The notes beneath the pieces are model-generated. The model was not told the origin of the DNA. It saw only the letters and a program-made list of their open reading frames with translations, and searched no databases. A stretch of DNA of 64,000 nucleotides from DATLSM01 sp963722965 (lineage in GTDB: Bacteria; Actinomycetota; Thermoleophilia; Solirubrobacterales; 70-9): assembly GCA_963722965.1 (NCBI GenBank), contig CAVROX010000004.1, forward strand, positions 1 through 64,000, written 5' to 3'. Shown one piece after another: positions 10,254-19,538 of this stretch (the first letter of the stretch is position 1; every line of letters begins with the position of its first letter). Made by a program: the position numbers and the translations under genes.

Positions 10254-11362
10254 CGGCGCTCGGCGCGGTGCACCCGATACTGCTTGACCCGCGAGTCAAA
10301 TCCCTTGAGCCGGCGCTCGCCGGCGAAGGAGTACTCAAACCCCTCCCCCGCCGCCTCCCGGGCCGCGGCGTCGACCAGGACGCTGCCGGGCTTTGCGATC
10401 GCGGTGAGACGGCTGGCGAGGTTGACCGGGCGCCCGTAGTAATCGCCGATTCGAAGCAGGGCTGAGCCGTAGGCGATACCTGCCCGCAGCCGCGGGAACT
10501 CTTCGCCTTCGCGGTCGGCGGCCTCGACCATCGAAAGCGCCGCCTCGACCATCGGCGCGGCCTCGGTGGAAACCAGCATCGCCGCGTCGCCGATCAGCTT
10601 CACCACTCGCACCGGGGGCTCTGCGACCGCCGCGGCCAGCTCCTCCAGGCGGCCCGCAATCAGGCCAAGCTCTTCGGTCGGCACCTCCTCGCCGAGTTTG
10701 GTGAAGTCGACCAGGTCGGCAAAGCAGACCGCGACCTCAGCGGTGGCGCCCGGCGTCCCCGCGGCGATATCGGCGGCGCCGATCACGTCGCGGCGGACCT
10801 GCTCGAGCAGGTGGCTGCGCAGCGCGTAGAGCAGGATCGGCTCAAACACCGGCAGCATCTGCTCGGCGGCGGCGGCGAAGCGGAGCGCCAGGTCGCGCTC
10901 GGTGTCGCCGGGCTGCATCAGGGTGCGGATCATCAGCTCACGGTTTGCCTCGGCGATCCGCGAGGTCCCGATCCCGATCGTGCGGGCCACCTGCACGATG
11001 CCCTCCGCCGGCAGGCCGGCATCCTGGAATGCCTTGACCCGGCGCGCCGTCTCCAGGTCTGCTTTTGTCAGCGCCCGCACGTCGGGATCGGGGTAGGGGA
11101 TCCCCATCGCCGCGGTCGCCCGCTGGAGCAGGTCGAAGTCAACGCCAGAGATCTCGGCCACCTCGCGCGGCGTGTAGCGCGGGCCCTCACCGGCGAGTGC
11201 GCGCTCGACCGGCAACAGGGTGAGCCGGCCTTCGCTGACCGCCTCGCGCAGCTCCTCGAGCCCGACCCCGGCGGCCGCGAGCTCTTCGAGCAGATCGAGC
11301 CGGGCCTGGCGCGCATCGCCGGCGACCCCGTCGAGCAAGCCCTCGGCGGCGAAGTCGATCAC
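10250..11362 (-). CDS. Class III adenylate cyclase with Rv1264-like N-terminal regulatory domain
   Basis: Makes cAMP from ATP. Residues about 1-190 form a helical domain like the autoinhibitory, pH-sensing N-terminus of mycobacterial Rv1264, including a short MerR-like stretch (YTPREVAEISGVDFDLLQRA). The catalytic domain carries both metal aspartates (VCFADLVDFTKLGEE and VKLIGDAAMLVS), the purine-selecting lysine position in VVKLIGD, and the transition-state Asn/Arg motif GRPVNLASRLTAIA. No membrane helices. Start GTG 11362 overlaps the gamma-glutamyltransferase stop (GTGA), so the two are likely co-translated. Confidence 0.85.
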   Translation of the reverse strand: MIDFAAEGLLDGVAGDARQARLDLLEELAAAGVGLEELREAVSEGRLTLLPVERALAGEGPRYTPREVAEISGVDFDLLQRATAAMGIPYPDPDVRALTKADLETARRVKAFQDAGLPAEGIVQVARTIGIGTSRIAEANRELMIRTLMQPGDTERDLALRFAAAAEQMLPVFEPILLYALRSHLLEQVRRDVIGAADIAAGTPGATAEVAVCFADLVDFTKLGEEVPTEELGLIAGRLEELAAAVAEPPVRVVKLIGDAAMLVSTEAAPMVEAALSMVEAADREGEEFPRLRAGIAYGSALLRIGDYYGRPVNLASRLTAIAKPGSVLVDAAAREAAGEGFEYSFAGERRLKGFDSRVKQYRVHRAERR

Positions 11363-12864
11363 GCCCGCGCCACCGCCCCGCCGCGGCGCGGGTCCCCGCC
11401 GCCGCTGAGCGCGCCGCTCAAGCGGTCGCGCGCCACCGCCTGGCAGCCGCCGAAGAAGAGGTTGATCTGAGGTCGGCGGGCGACCGGAACCCCACGCTCT
11501 TCCAGCCTCGCCAGGGCCTCCTCGTCGATTCCGGGCTCAGACTGGACGACCCCGGCCTCGAAATGAAGGCGCGGAGCCCTGACCGCTTCGGCGGCGCCCA
11601 TCCCCTCCTCGACCGCCCGCACGATCGTCTGCAGGATCGCCGAGCGGATGCGGTTTGAACCAGCGCTGCCGAGGCCGAGCTCGATCTCGCCGTCGCGCAG
11701 GACCACGGTCGGTGCCATCATCGAGGGCACGCGACGCCCCGCGGGGATCGCATGGAAACCGAGCGGGTTGAGGTCCTCCTCGCCGAGCATGTTGTTGAGG
11801 ATGACGCCGGTGCCGGGGACGAGCACGCCCGAGCCGGAGCCGTTGGAGCAGGTTACGCTCGCGCACATCCCCTCGGCGTCGAGGACGGAGATATGGGTGG
11901 TTGAGCCGAGCAGCTCAGCGGCGGCGGTGTCGAGCCCGACCGGGTCAAGGAAGCTCGACGCAAGCCCCTCGCCGTAGAGGGCCTCGGCGAACTCCTCGCC
12001 GCGGCGGCTGTTGGCAGCGCCCATCGCGGCGACCAGCGCCAGCGGGCCGCTGCGCTGGCCAAGGCGCTCGAGCAGGCCGAGGCAGAATGCGATCAGGATC
12101 CCGCCCGAGGATGGCGGCGGGTTGGTGAGCACCTCGGCGCCGCGAAACGGGACTCGAATCGGTGCCCGCCTGATCGCCTCATAGCTGGCGAGGTCGGCGG
12201 GACCGAGCGTCCCACCGCCCCGCACGGTGAACTCGCTGAGCGCCGCCGCCACCTCCCCCCGGTAAAAGGGCTCAGCGCCCTCGGCGCCGAAGCGCTCCAG
12301 CGCCTCGGCCAGCTCGGGGAAGCACAGCACCTCCCCCTCGCGCAGGGTGTGCCCGCGCGGGGCATAGAGCTCGCGGGTTCCCTGCAGCCGGGCGTGGATC
12401 GGCTCGAGGATGTCGAGGATGTATGCCTGCTCGGCGTTGACCGGAGCGCCCTCGCGGGCAAGCGCGATCGCCGGGCGGGCCAGCTCCCCCATCGGGGCTG
12501 AGCCAAAGAGCTCCAGCGCCAGCTCCAGCCCGGCGGCGGTCCCAGGCACGCCGCAGGAGGCCGGCCCGACATAGAAGCTCTGCACGGTCTCCGCGTCAAA
12601 GTGGACAGGCACCCCGACCAGCTCGGCCTCGCGCTCGATCCCGTCCTTGCCGGGCGCTGCAACGAAAAAATCCAGCAGCGCCGTCTCTCGGTCCTCATGG
12701 ACCATCATGAACCCACCCGCCCCGAACCCGGTCAGCGGGCTCTCGACCGCAAAGGAGGCGAGGACCGCGCAAACCGCGGCGTCGACAGCGTTGCCGCCCT
12801 CGCGCAGCGCCCGCGCCCCCGCCTCGGCGGTCAGCGGGTGGCCGGCGGCGACAACCCCTCTCAT
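11359..12864 (-). CDS. Gamma-glutamyltransferase family protein
   Basis: N-terminal nucleophile hydrolase related to gamma-glutamyltranspeptidase, about 501 residues. I chose ATG 12864 (MRGVVAAGHPLTAEAGARAL), 17 bp after ftsZ; a start at 12933 would run into ftsZ. The large-subunit part has GGNAVDAAV and ESPLTGFGAGGFMMV. The self-processing threonine is in GSTTHISVLDAEG (about residue 345), followed by NMLGEEDLNP and GLGSAGSNRIRSAILQ. There is no obvious signal peptide, so it may act in the cytoplasm. It ends over the cyclase start. Confidence 0.85.
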   Translation of the reverse strand: MRGVVAAGHPLTAEAGARALREGGNAVDAAVCAVLASFAVESPLTGFGAGGFMMVHEDRETALLDFFVAAPGKDGIEREAELVGVPVHFDAETVQSFYVGPASCGVPGTAAGLELALELFGSAPMGELARPAIALAREGAPVNAEQAYILDILEPIHARLQGTRELYAPRGHTLREGEVLCFPELAEALERFGAEGAEPFYRGEVAAALSEFTVRGGGTLGPADLASYEAIRRAPIRVPFRGAEVLTNPPPSSGGILIAFCLGLLERLGQRSGPLALVAAMGAANSRRGEEFAEALYGEGLASSFLDPVGLDTAAAELLGSTTHISVLDAEGMCASVTCSNGSGSGVLVPGTGVILNNMLGEEDLNPLGFHAIPAGRRVPSMMAPTVVLRDGEIELGLGSAGSNRIRSAILQTIVRAVEEGMGAAEAVRAPRLHFEAGVVQSEPGIDEEALARLEERGVPVARRPQINLFFGGCQAVARDRLSGALSGGGDPRRGGAVARA

Positions 12865-12880
12865 TGGCGGCAGCGTAGAG

Positions 12881-14194
12881 CTAGCCGGGGAGGAACTCGG
12901 GGACGTCGATGCCGAGCTCAGCGGAGCGCTCACCCCGGCGCCCGCGGCCGGCGTCCTTGGTGCGGCGGATGGTCGGCTCGACCGAGCGGCGGGGAGCGGT
13001 GCCCCGGCCGTCGAAGCGGGTCGCCACCACCGTCACCCAGACCTGATCGCCCAGCTCCTCATCGACGTTGGCGCCAAAGATGATGTTGGCGTCGGCATGC
13101 GCCGCCTCGCCGACGACCTTGGCGGCTTCGCTGACCTCGACCAGCGAGAGGTCGGGACCGCCGGTGATCGAGAGCAGGATCGAGCGGGCGCCCTCCATCG
13201 AGGTCTCAATCAGCGGCGAGGAGATCGCTTTCTCAGCGGCGAGCATCGCCGCGCCCCTCGCCGTGACCCATGCCGATCCCCAGCAGTGCCCGGCCTGCGT
13301 CGGACATGATCGTCCGCACGTCGGCGAAGTCGAGGTTGATCAGGGCGGGCAGCGTGATCAGGTCGGAGATGCCCTGCACGCCCTGGCGCAGAACGTCATC
13401 GGCCACCTGAAAGGCCTCCAACATCGAGGTCTGCTGGTCGAGCACCTCAAGCAGGCGGTCGTTGGGGACGACGATCAGCGTGTCGACCTCGGCTGCCAGC
13501 TCCTCGATCCCCTTGCCCGCCTGGTTGCCGCGGCGGCTGCCCTCGAAGCTAAACGGCTTGGTGACGATGCCGACGGTGAGCGCGCCGAGCTCGCGGGCGA
13601 GGCGCGGCGACAACCGGCGCGGCTCCGGTGCCGGTGCCACCGCCCGCGCCGGCGGCGATAAAGACCATGTCGGAGCCCTTCAGCAGCGCGCTTGATCTTG
13701 TCCTGCTCCTCAAAGGCGGAGCGATGTCCGAGCTCGGGGTCGGCGCCGGCGCCCAGGCCGCGCGTCTGCTCGTCGCCGATGTGGACGGTGATATCGGCAG
13801 TGCACAGCTGCAGCGACTGCAGATCGGTGTTGACCGCCATGAACTCGACCCCGGGAATGTGGGCATCGACCATGCGGTTGACGGCGTTGACGCCGGCCCC
13901 GCCGACGCCGACCACCCGAATCACGGGCTGATGGGGCTCGCCGCTGCCCGGCGGCTGATAGGAGGGCTCCTCGCGCCCATAGCGGGGCGTTTCGATCACC
14001 GGGGGAACCTCACCTCGCAGCCGCGCCTCCTCAGAGAAGACCTTTTTCAGCCGCTCCTCGGGCGGGGCGGTCTCGCTGGCCGGCTCCGCCGCTGGCTCTC
14101 CCTGAGGCTCGCGCTCGGGGGCATCGTCGGAGGTTGATCGAAAGAGGTCTGAGAGCGGCCCCTCGCGCATGCTCGCCCGCTTACGCCGACTCAT
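12881..14194 (-). CDS. ftsZ: FtsZ cell-division GTPase with N-terminal extension, frameshifted
   Basis: Tubulin-like GTPase that forms the division ring. The GTPase core begins near residue 90 with IRVVGVGGAGVNAVNRM. The signature GAGGGTGTGAAPV and the distal part (KPFSFEG, LITLPALINLDFADVRTIM, ITGGPDLSLVEVSEAA) follow in other frames, with indels near 13690-13750, 13620-13640 and 13240. The C-terminus LGIDVPEFLPG matches the conserved FtsZ tail peptide. Unusual are about 90 acidic, proline-rich residues before the core. It overlaps the ParA gene by 14 bp rather than following ftsQ as in a standard division cluster. Confidence 0.9.
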
Positions 14195-15253
14195 CGGCCA
14201 AGACCTCCTTCGCCAGCTCCCGGTAGTAGTTCGCGGCGCTCGCTGTCGGAATCGTACTTGAGCACACTGGAACCCTTGACCGGAGCCTCGGCGAATTTGA
14301 TCGCCTTGCGGATTCTGGACCTGAAGACGAGGTCGCCGAAGTTCTCCTCAGGATCTCCACCGCCTCCTTGGCGTGGACGGTGCGGGAGTCGAGCATCGTC
14401 GGCAGGATGCCCTCGATCCTCACCTCGGGGTTGAGGTTCTCCTGGATCATCTTCAGCGTGTTCTGGAGCTGGACCAGGCCGCGCATCGAGAGGTACTCGC
14501 ACTGGACTGGGACGATCACTTTGTTCGCCGCGGTCAGCGCGTTGATCGTCAGCAACCCGAGCGCTGGGCGGCGTGTCGATGCAGGACGAAGTCGTAGTCG
14601 GCTGAGACCTCCTTCAGCGCCTTTTGCAAGGTGCGCTCGCGGCCGATCTTCGTGCTCATCGCGATCTCCGCCCCGGCCAGGTCGATTGAGGCCACCGCGA
14701 TGTCGATCTCACGGCTGACGATGATCTCGGAGATCGGCATCTCGTTGACCAAGACGTCATAAAGGCTCTTTTCGACCTTGTCCGGATCGATCCCCTGGCT
14801 CATCGTCAGGTTGCCCTGCGGATCCAGATCGATGCAGAGAACCCGGTGCCCGGACTCGGCAAAGGCGACGGCAAGGTTGAGCGTGGTGGTCGTCTTGGCG
14901 ACCCCGCCCTTTTGGTTGGCAAAGGCGATCACATCCGCGTGCTCAACCGCGACCTCGGCGGCTGGCTGATCGACACTCACCCCATTTCGGGAGGGGACGA
15001 TCAAGTCGCGCGGCATGAACCGAGCCGGCTGCTCGCCAGCCACCCTCGCCCCGACCTCCTCCTCCTCACCGTCCTCGAGAACGGGCGGTGGCGATGAGTC
15101 GGGTGCGGGAGCTGTGGGCACCGAGCGCTCCGGCACGACCTCTTCCATCCGCTCCAACTCCTCGAAGATCGGATGGGGCTCTTCGAGCGCAGCTGGCTTG
15201 TTTTTGGTCTTGCGGCTGAGAAATCCCATTGACGCGGGTATTCGCATGGCCAC
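14181..15253 (-). CDS. ParA/Soj-family ATPase with N-terminal extension, frameshifted
   Basis: Deviant Walker A ATPase of the ParA/MinD group. About 105 N-terminal residues are acidic and low-complexity, then comes VIAFANQKGGVAKTTTTLNLA, CIDLDPQGNLTMSQGID and, in another frame, LTINALTAANKVIVPVQCEY and LDSRTVHAKEAVEIL. Frameshifts lie near 14550-14590, 14350 and 14240. Start could be GTG 15253, ATG 15247 or ATG 15229. No ParB or parS was seen beside it. The 14-bp overlap with ftsZ suggests a role linked to division-site or chromosome placement (inference). Confidence 0.87.
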
Positions 15254-15288
15254 CGACTTTTCCTGCCCTATTGGGAAATTGCTAGGAA

Positions 15289-16224
15289 TTGCCCGACCTC
15301 CCCGTGCCAGAGCTGCTCGACAAGAGGCTTGTCTTCGTCACCGGCAAGGGGGGCGTCGGCAAGACGACGGTTGCCGTCGCGCTCGGCCTGCGCGCCGCGG
15401 CGGAGGGGAAGCGGACGATCGTCTGTGAGGTCGCCGCCCAGGAAAACGCCTCGCGGATCTTTGACCACGCCGAGGTGGGCTTTCACGAGGTCGAGATGGA
15501 GGAGAACCTCTGGTCGATCTCGATCGACCCCGACGAGGCGATGCGCGAGTACGTGCTGCTGCAGCTCAAGCTGCGGGCGATGCGCGACCTGCTCTTTCGC
15601 AGCCGCATCTTCAGCTACCTCGCCGCCGCCACTCCGGGCCTCAAGGAGCTGGTCACGATCGGCAAGATCTGGGAGCTGGCCCAACTCGACCGCAAGGTAA
15701 AGAGCGGGCGCAAGTATGACCTGGTGATCGTCGACGCTCCCGCCACCGGCCACGGGATCGGCTTCTTGCAGACGCCGCGCACGTTCGCCGCGATCGCCCG
15801 GGTGGGGCCGATCCACTCCCAGGCACTGCGGCTTGACAGCTTCATCACCGACCCCGAGCAGACGGGCGTAGCGATCGTCGCCCTGCCCGAAGAGATGCCG
15901 GTCAACGAGTCCGCCGCCCTCGAGCGGGACCTGCGCGAGGAGGTCGGCGTCGCGGTCGACCGGGTCTACATGAACGGGCTCTACCCCGAGCGCTTCTCAA
16001 AAGGAGAGGCCGAGCGCCTCGCCGAGCTCACCGCAAGCGATGAGGAGGCTGTGCGCGCCGCGGCCCGCGCGGCTCTCTCTGAGCACGGCCGCGCCCGCTC
16101 CCAGCGCGCCCAGCTGGCACGGCTGCGGCGGCGGGTCAAGGCGCCGGTGAAAAGCCTTCCCTTCCTCTTTGAGCCCGAGCTGGGCCCCGCGGCGGCGCGC
16201 CAACTGGCGGGAAGACTCGGCTGA
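15289..16224 (+). CDS. Get3/ArsA-like ATPase, first of a pair
   Basis: P-loop ATPase of the ArsA/Get3 group, 311 residues. Walker A is VTGKGGVGKTTVAVALG; later FDLVIVDAPATGHG-like residues (YDLVIVDAPATGHGIGF) mark the switch region. The C-terminal half is alpha-helical. Start TTG 15289 is given; GTG 15304 is an alternative. Its stop overlaps the next ATG by one base. Mycobacteria have an equivalent pair, Rv3679-Rv3680, described as Get3-like. No arsenic genes are nearby, so an arsenite-pump role is unlikely. Confidence 0.82.
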   Translation: MPDLPVPELLDKRLVFVTGKGGVGKTTVAVALGLRAAAEGKRTIVCEVAAQENASRIFDHAEVGFHEVEMEENLWSISIDPDEAMREYVLLQLKLRAMRDLLFRSRIFSYLAAATPGLKELVTIGKIWELAQLDRKVKSGRKYDLVIVDAPATGHGIGFLQTPRTFAAIARVGPIHSQALRLDSFITDPEQTGVAIVALPEEMPVNESAALERDLREEVGVAVDRVYMNGLYPERFSKGEAERLAELTASDEEAVRAAARAALSEHGRARSQRAQLARLRRRVKAPVKSLPFLFEPELGPAAARQLAGRLG

Positions 16225-17375
16225 TGCCCTCGGTCGGCGAGATCCTCGACGGCAAGGGCATCTGCATCTGCGCGGGCTCGGGTGGAGTTGGCAAGACGAC
16301 GACCTCGGCGGCGATCGCCACCGGAATGGCGGCGCGCGGGCTGAAGGTCTGCGTGCTGACGATTGACCCGGCGAAGCGGCTCGCGGACTCGCTCGGGCTG
16401 AGGGAGCTGGGCAACGATGCAAGGCGCGTGGACCCCGAGCTCTTGGCGGCCCAGGGGATCGAGATGAAGGGCGAGCTGTGGGCGATGATGCTGGACGCGA
16501 AGGCAACCTTCGATGAGCTCGTCTCCCGCCAGGCACCGGATGAGGCCTCGCGCGACCGGGTCCTGGAAAACCGGATCTACCAGCAGATCTCCAACGCCCT
16601 GGCCGGTTCGCAGGAGTACATGGCGATGGAGAAGCTCTTTGAGCTGCACAGCGAGGGTCGCTTTGACCTGCTCGTCCTCGACACGCCGCCAACCCGCAAC
16701 GCGCTCGATTTCCTCGACGCGCCCCGCCGTCTGACCCAGTTCATCGAGGGGCGCTCGCTGCGGGTCTTTATGCGACCGACCGGGCTGGCGGCGCGGGTTG
16801 CGGGGCGCAGCGCCTCGGTCATGCTCAGCGTTTTCAAGCGAATCGTCGGCTTTGACCTGCTCGCCGACCTGGCCGAGTTCTTCAACGCATTCAGCGGCAT
16901 GGTCGACGGCTTCCAGGCGCGGGCGAAGCGGGTCAACGGCCTGCTGGCCGACCCTCGCACCTGCTTTTTGGTCGTCTGCGGGCCGCAGGGGGAGCCGATC
17001 AGCGAAGCCGTCTACTTTCACCGCAAGCTGGTTGAGGCGCGGCTTCCGTTCGGCGGGGTGATCGTCAACAAGGTCCACTACCCCGCCGAGCGACTGCGGG
17101 GCGAGGGCGCCGAGGTGGGGAGGATCCTCGCCGAGCGGCTCGGGGACGAGGATCTGGCGCGGCGGGTGGCGGAGAACTTCGCCGACTACCAGGCGCTGGC
17201 CGAGCGCGACGCAAACAACATCAAGCGCCTCGCAGCCGAGCTTCGGAGCAAGGGCGTGATCCGCGTTCCCCACCTCGACGAGGACGTGCACGATCTCGCC
17301 GGCCTGGCTGAGATCAACCGCTACCTGTTTGCGACCGGCAAAGAGAGGGAGACGTTGGCCGCGGGTCGCGCCTAG
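16224..17375 (+). CDS. Get3/ArsA-like ATPase, second of a pair
   Basis: 383-residue partner of the preceding ATPase. Walker A GSGGVGKTTTSAAIATGMA, then VLTIDPAKRLADSLGL, and FDLLVLDTPPTRNALDFLD for the hydrolysis motif. The middle region (FKRIVGFDLLADLAEFFNAF) resembles the hydrophobic client-binding helices of this group. The TGATG junction with the upstream gene indicates coupled translation and a likely heteromeric complex. The 3' end overlaps the convergent hypothetical gene by 4 bp. Confidence 0.83.
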   Translation: MPSVGEILDGKGICICAGSGGVGKTTTSAAIATGMAARGLKVCVLTIDPAKRLADSLGLRELGNDARRVDPELLAAQGIEMKGELWAMMLDAKATFDELVSRQAPDEASRDRVLENRIYQQISNALAGSQEYMAMEKLFELHSEGRFDLLVLDTPPTRNALDFLDAPRRLTQFIEGRSLRVFMRPTGLAARVAGRSASVMLSVFKRIVGFDLLADLAEFFNAFSGMVDGFQARAKRVNGLLADPRTCFLVVCGPQGEPISEAVYFHRKLVEARLPFGGVIVNKVHYPAERLRGEGAEVGRILAERLGDEDLARRVAENFADYQALAERDANNIKRLAAELRSKGVIRVPHLDEDVHDLAGLAEINRYLFATGKERETLAAGRA

Positions 17376-18967
17376 CCGGCGCGGCGGGAGTAATGGTCAT
17401 ACTCAAGCTCACCGACATCCCAGTCTGAGTCCGGGACCGGGAAGAGGTGGCGAACGCGGGAGCTGTCAACCCGCTCGCGCTGGGCGGGGTCGGTCTTCAC
17501 CGCCTGGAAATCAAGCGTGCTGCGCTCGAGCTCGACCTCATCGAGCCAGGCTCTGGCGGTGATCCGGATCTCATCTTCATCGGGAATCGGCTCCATGATG
17601 CGGGTCTCCTGCTCCATGTAGTCCTCCTTGTCTGGGGGCTGGGGCTGGCGTTGGTCGGCTTCGGGTTCCAAGAGGGCCTCGACGGGGATCTCCTGCGCGA
17701 CGACTGCAATCTCCGCGTCTCCAGCTTCCAGGCCGGTGGCGATCAGGGTCTCGTCGGCCGCGGTGCTGATGTCGGCGCCGAGCTCGCCGAGCGCGGCGTC
17801 GCGGAGCAGGCGGCGCAGGCCCTCCTCGGTCCAGCTCGCCAGCTCCCGCCCGCACTCGGTCGGCCGCCCGTTCCCGTTCATCAGCGCCCGCTCCAGCTCG
17901 AGGGCGTGCTCGACTTGCTCGCGGGCCCGGATCCGGTCTAGGGACTCGCCGGCGATCAGGGCTGCCGCCCGCATCGGCAGGGTGGCGCCGACCGGGCCCG
18001 CGCCCTCGAGCACGGCGCGCAGCGCCAGCAGGTGATCGCTGAGGCCCTCGAGCGCGGTCTCGCGCTCGCAGCCCATCTCGAAGCGGCCAACCGCCCATGC
18101 GAGGGCTGAGTCGGGGTCGGGGCGGGCCTCCAAGGCGCTCGCCAGCTCCGCCAGCTCGGTCGCCTCCTCCTCGCTCAGCTCGTACCCGCCGGGGCGGGTC
18201 GCGGGGGCGCCGGTGGCAACGCGCCGCCAGCGCCCCTCGCCGGTCGGGGCGAAGGCGTAGGGGCCAAGTCCGACGCCGCCGCCCTTGAACAGGCGCATGA
18301 CGCTGATCAGCTCGCGAAGCTGGCGCATCGCCTCCGCCGCGCCTTCCGGTTCGCCGTTCTGCTCGGCCAATGCCAGGAACTGAGGCTCCCAGGCGGCGCG
18401 CCCCATCCCCTCGCTGCGGACTGCCTCGAGCGGGGCCTCAATTGCATCGGCGCGGACCAGACGCACCCCGTGCGGCAGTTGCAGGCGGGCCAGCGGCATC
18501 CGCAGCCCAACGACGGGAGCGATCAGGACGTCGGCCTGGTGGACGTCACGCGCCTCGGCGGCGAGCACGGCCAGCGCGTTGTCGAGCCGCGAGCGGGCGA
18601 GGGAGAACTCGGTGCAACCGTCCCAAAGGGAGGCAAGGAAGATCGTCAGGGCCCGCGCGGAGCGCTCGAGGGGGTCGGCCGGTACGGCCTCGCCGCACGC
18701 CTCCAGGTAGGGCGCCCCGACGCCGGCCTCCTCGACCGCCTCGCAGGCCGGGTCGAAGGCGGGCAGCGAGCGTAGCTCGGCTTCACGCTCGAGCACGTAG
18801 CGGGAGGTCAGCGGCAGGTAGTGGTAGAAGGGCGAATCGGGGCCCGCGTCCTCGGCGACGTCGAAGGGGATCTGGTCGCCGCCGGCGACCAGCGCGCTTA
18901 AGCGAGTCGCGGCCTCCAGCGCCAGCCGCTTCAGAGCCTCGTTGAGCAGAAAGTCGCCCACGCACAT
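17372..18967 (-). CDS. Hypothetical protein, 531 residues
   Basis: Not recognised. A continuous, soluble-looking frame with normal codon use for this genome. Residues 1-400 are rich in Ala, Leu and Glu and look helical (LEAATRLSALVAGGDQIPFDV, RALTIFLASLWDGCTEF in pieces). Residues about 425-470 form an acidic linker (EPEADQRQPQPPDKEDYME), followed by a compact tail ending SDWDVGELEYDHYSRRAG. No signal peptide, membrane helix or catalytic motif seen. It lies tail to tail with the Get3-like pair (4-bp overlap). Clearly coding by length and lack of stops, but function unknown. Confidence 0.65.
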   Translation of the reverse strand: MCVGDFLLNEALKRLALEAATRLSALVAGGDQIPFDVAEDAGPDSPFYHYLPLTSRYVLEREAELRSLPAFDPACEAVEEAGVGAPYLEACGEAVPADPLERSARALTIFLASLWDGCTEFSLARSRLDNALAVLAAEARDVHQADVLIAPVVGLRMPLARLQLPHGVRLVRADAIEAPLEAVRSEGMGRAAWEPQFLALAEQNGEPEGAAEAMRQLRELISVMRLFKGGGVGLGPYAFAPTGEGRWRRVATGAPATRPGGYELSEEEATELAELASALEARPDPDSALAWAVGRFEMGCERETALEGLSDHLLALRAVLEGAGPVGATLPMRAAALIAGESLDRIRAREQVEHALELERALMNGNGRPTECGRELASWTEEGLRRLLRDAALGELGADISTAADETLIATGLEAGDAEIAVVAQEIPVEALLEPEADQRQPQPPDKEDYMEQETRIMEPIPDEDEIRITARAWLDEVELERSTLDFQAVKTDPAQRERVDSSRVRHLFPVPDSDWDVGELEYDHYSRRAG

Positions 18968-19042
18968 CGCTTCCGCCCGCCCAGGGGAGCTCCTGCGGCT
19001 GCACGACGCCTTGCAGATCGCGGGCCCTGGACGTTTGGTCTA

Positions 19043-19390
19043 CTAGACGGTGGCTGGTGCCGGCTGGGCGTCGCCTGCCAGCAGCCAGCGCGTTCCGTAA
19101 GTCCTCATGTCGTCGATCAGCGGCACCAGCGCCTCACCCTTCTCGGTCAGCGCGTACTCGACCCGGGGCGGGACCTCGGGGAAAGTGTGCCGCTCGACGA
19201 TCCCCTCCTCTTCCAGCGCCCGCAGCCGCAGCGAGAGGGTGCGCGGGCTGATCCCCTCAAGCGAGCGCTCAAGCTCACAGAAGCGGCTGCTGCCGTCGGC
19301 GAGATCGCGGATTAAGAGAAGCGTCCACTTGCCGCAGACCACTTCGGCGGTACGGCAGACGGGGCATCTGGAGTTGTTCAGAGCGCTCAT
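19043..19390 (-). CDS. HxlR-family winged-helix regulator
   Basis: DNA-binding regulator of 115 residues. ATG 19390 gives MSALNNSRCPVCRTAEVVCGKWTLLLIRDL, quoted here as CPVCRTAEVVCGKW then TLLLIRDLADGSSRFCELE, the classic HxlR winged helix with recognition segment GISPRTLSLRLRALEEEGIV. Longer upstream starts would cross the palindromes at 19429-19460 and lack family similarity. Three N-terminal cysteines could sense redox state or electrophiles. It is divergent from the pilin cluster, so it may control itself, that cluster, or both. Confidence 0.85.
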   Translation of the reverse strand: MSALNNSRCPVCRTAEVVCGKWTLLLIRDLADGSSRFCELERSLEGISPRTLSLRLRALEEEGIVERHTFPEVPPRVEYALTEKGEALVPLIDDMRTYGTRWLLAGDAQPAPATV

Positions 19391-19428
19391 GGCCAAAGAA
19401 GGCGTTGGTTGATCGCCTCGCTTTAGCG

Positions 19429-19460
19429 AGTGTAGCGACACTGCTTCACTTACTGAAGCA
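19429..19460. promoter_or_regulatory. Paired palindromes, candidate HxlR operator
   Basis: Two abutting inverted repeats between the HxlR gene and the first minor pilin: AGTGT-AGCG-ACACT (19429-19442) and TGCTTCA-CTTAC-TGAAGCA (19442-19460). Both are perfect. HxlR regulators bind dyads near their own promoter, and this one is 40-70 bp upstream of the HxlR start. Binding is inferred, not shown. Confidence 0.5.
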
Positions 19461-19538
19461 TTGGGCGAATCCAGGTGCTGAGCGCCTTTGCCGTCCGCTC
19501 GGCTAAAGCCGCGGCCCGGCCGATCCGATGCAGAAGGC

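Noticed and set aside
15289..17375. Arsenite efflux operon
   Set aside because: The ATPases are ArsA-like, but there is no ArsB, ArsD, ArsR or ArsC nearby, and the paired layout fits the Get3-like actinobacterial genes.
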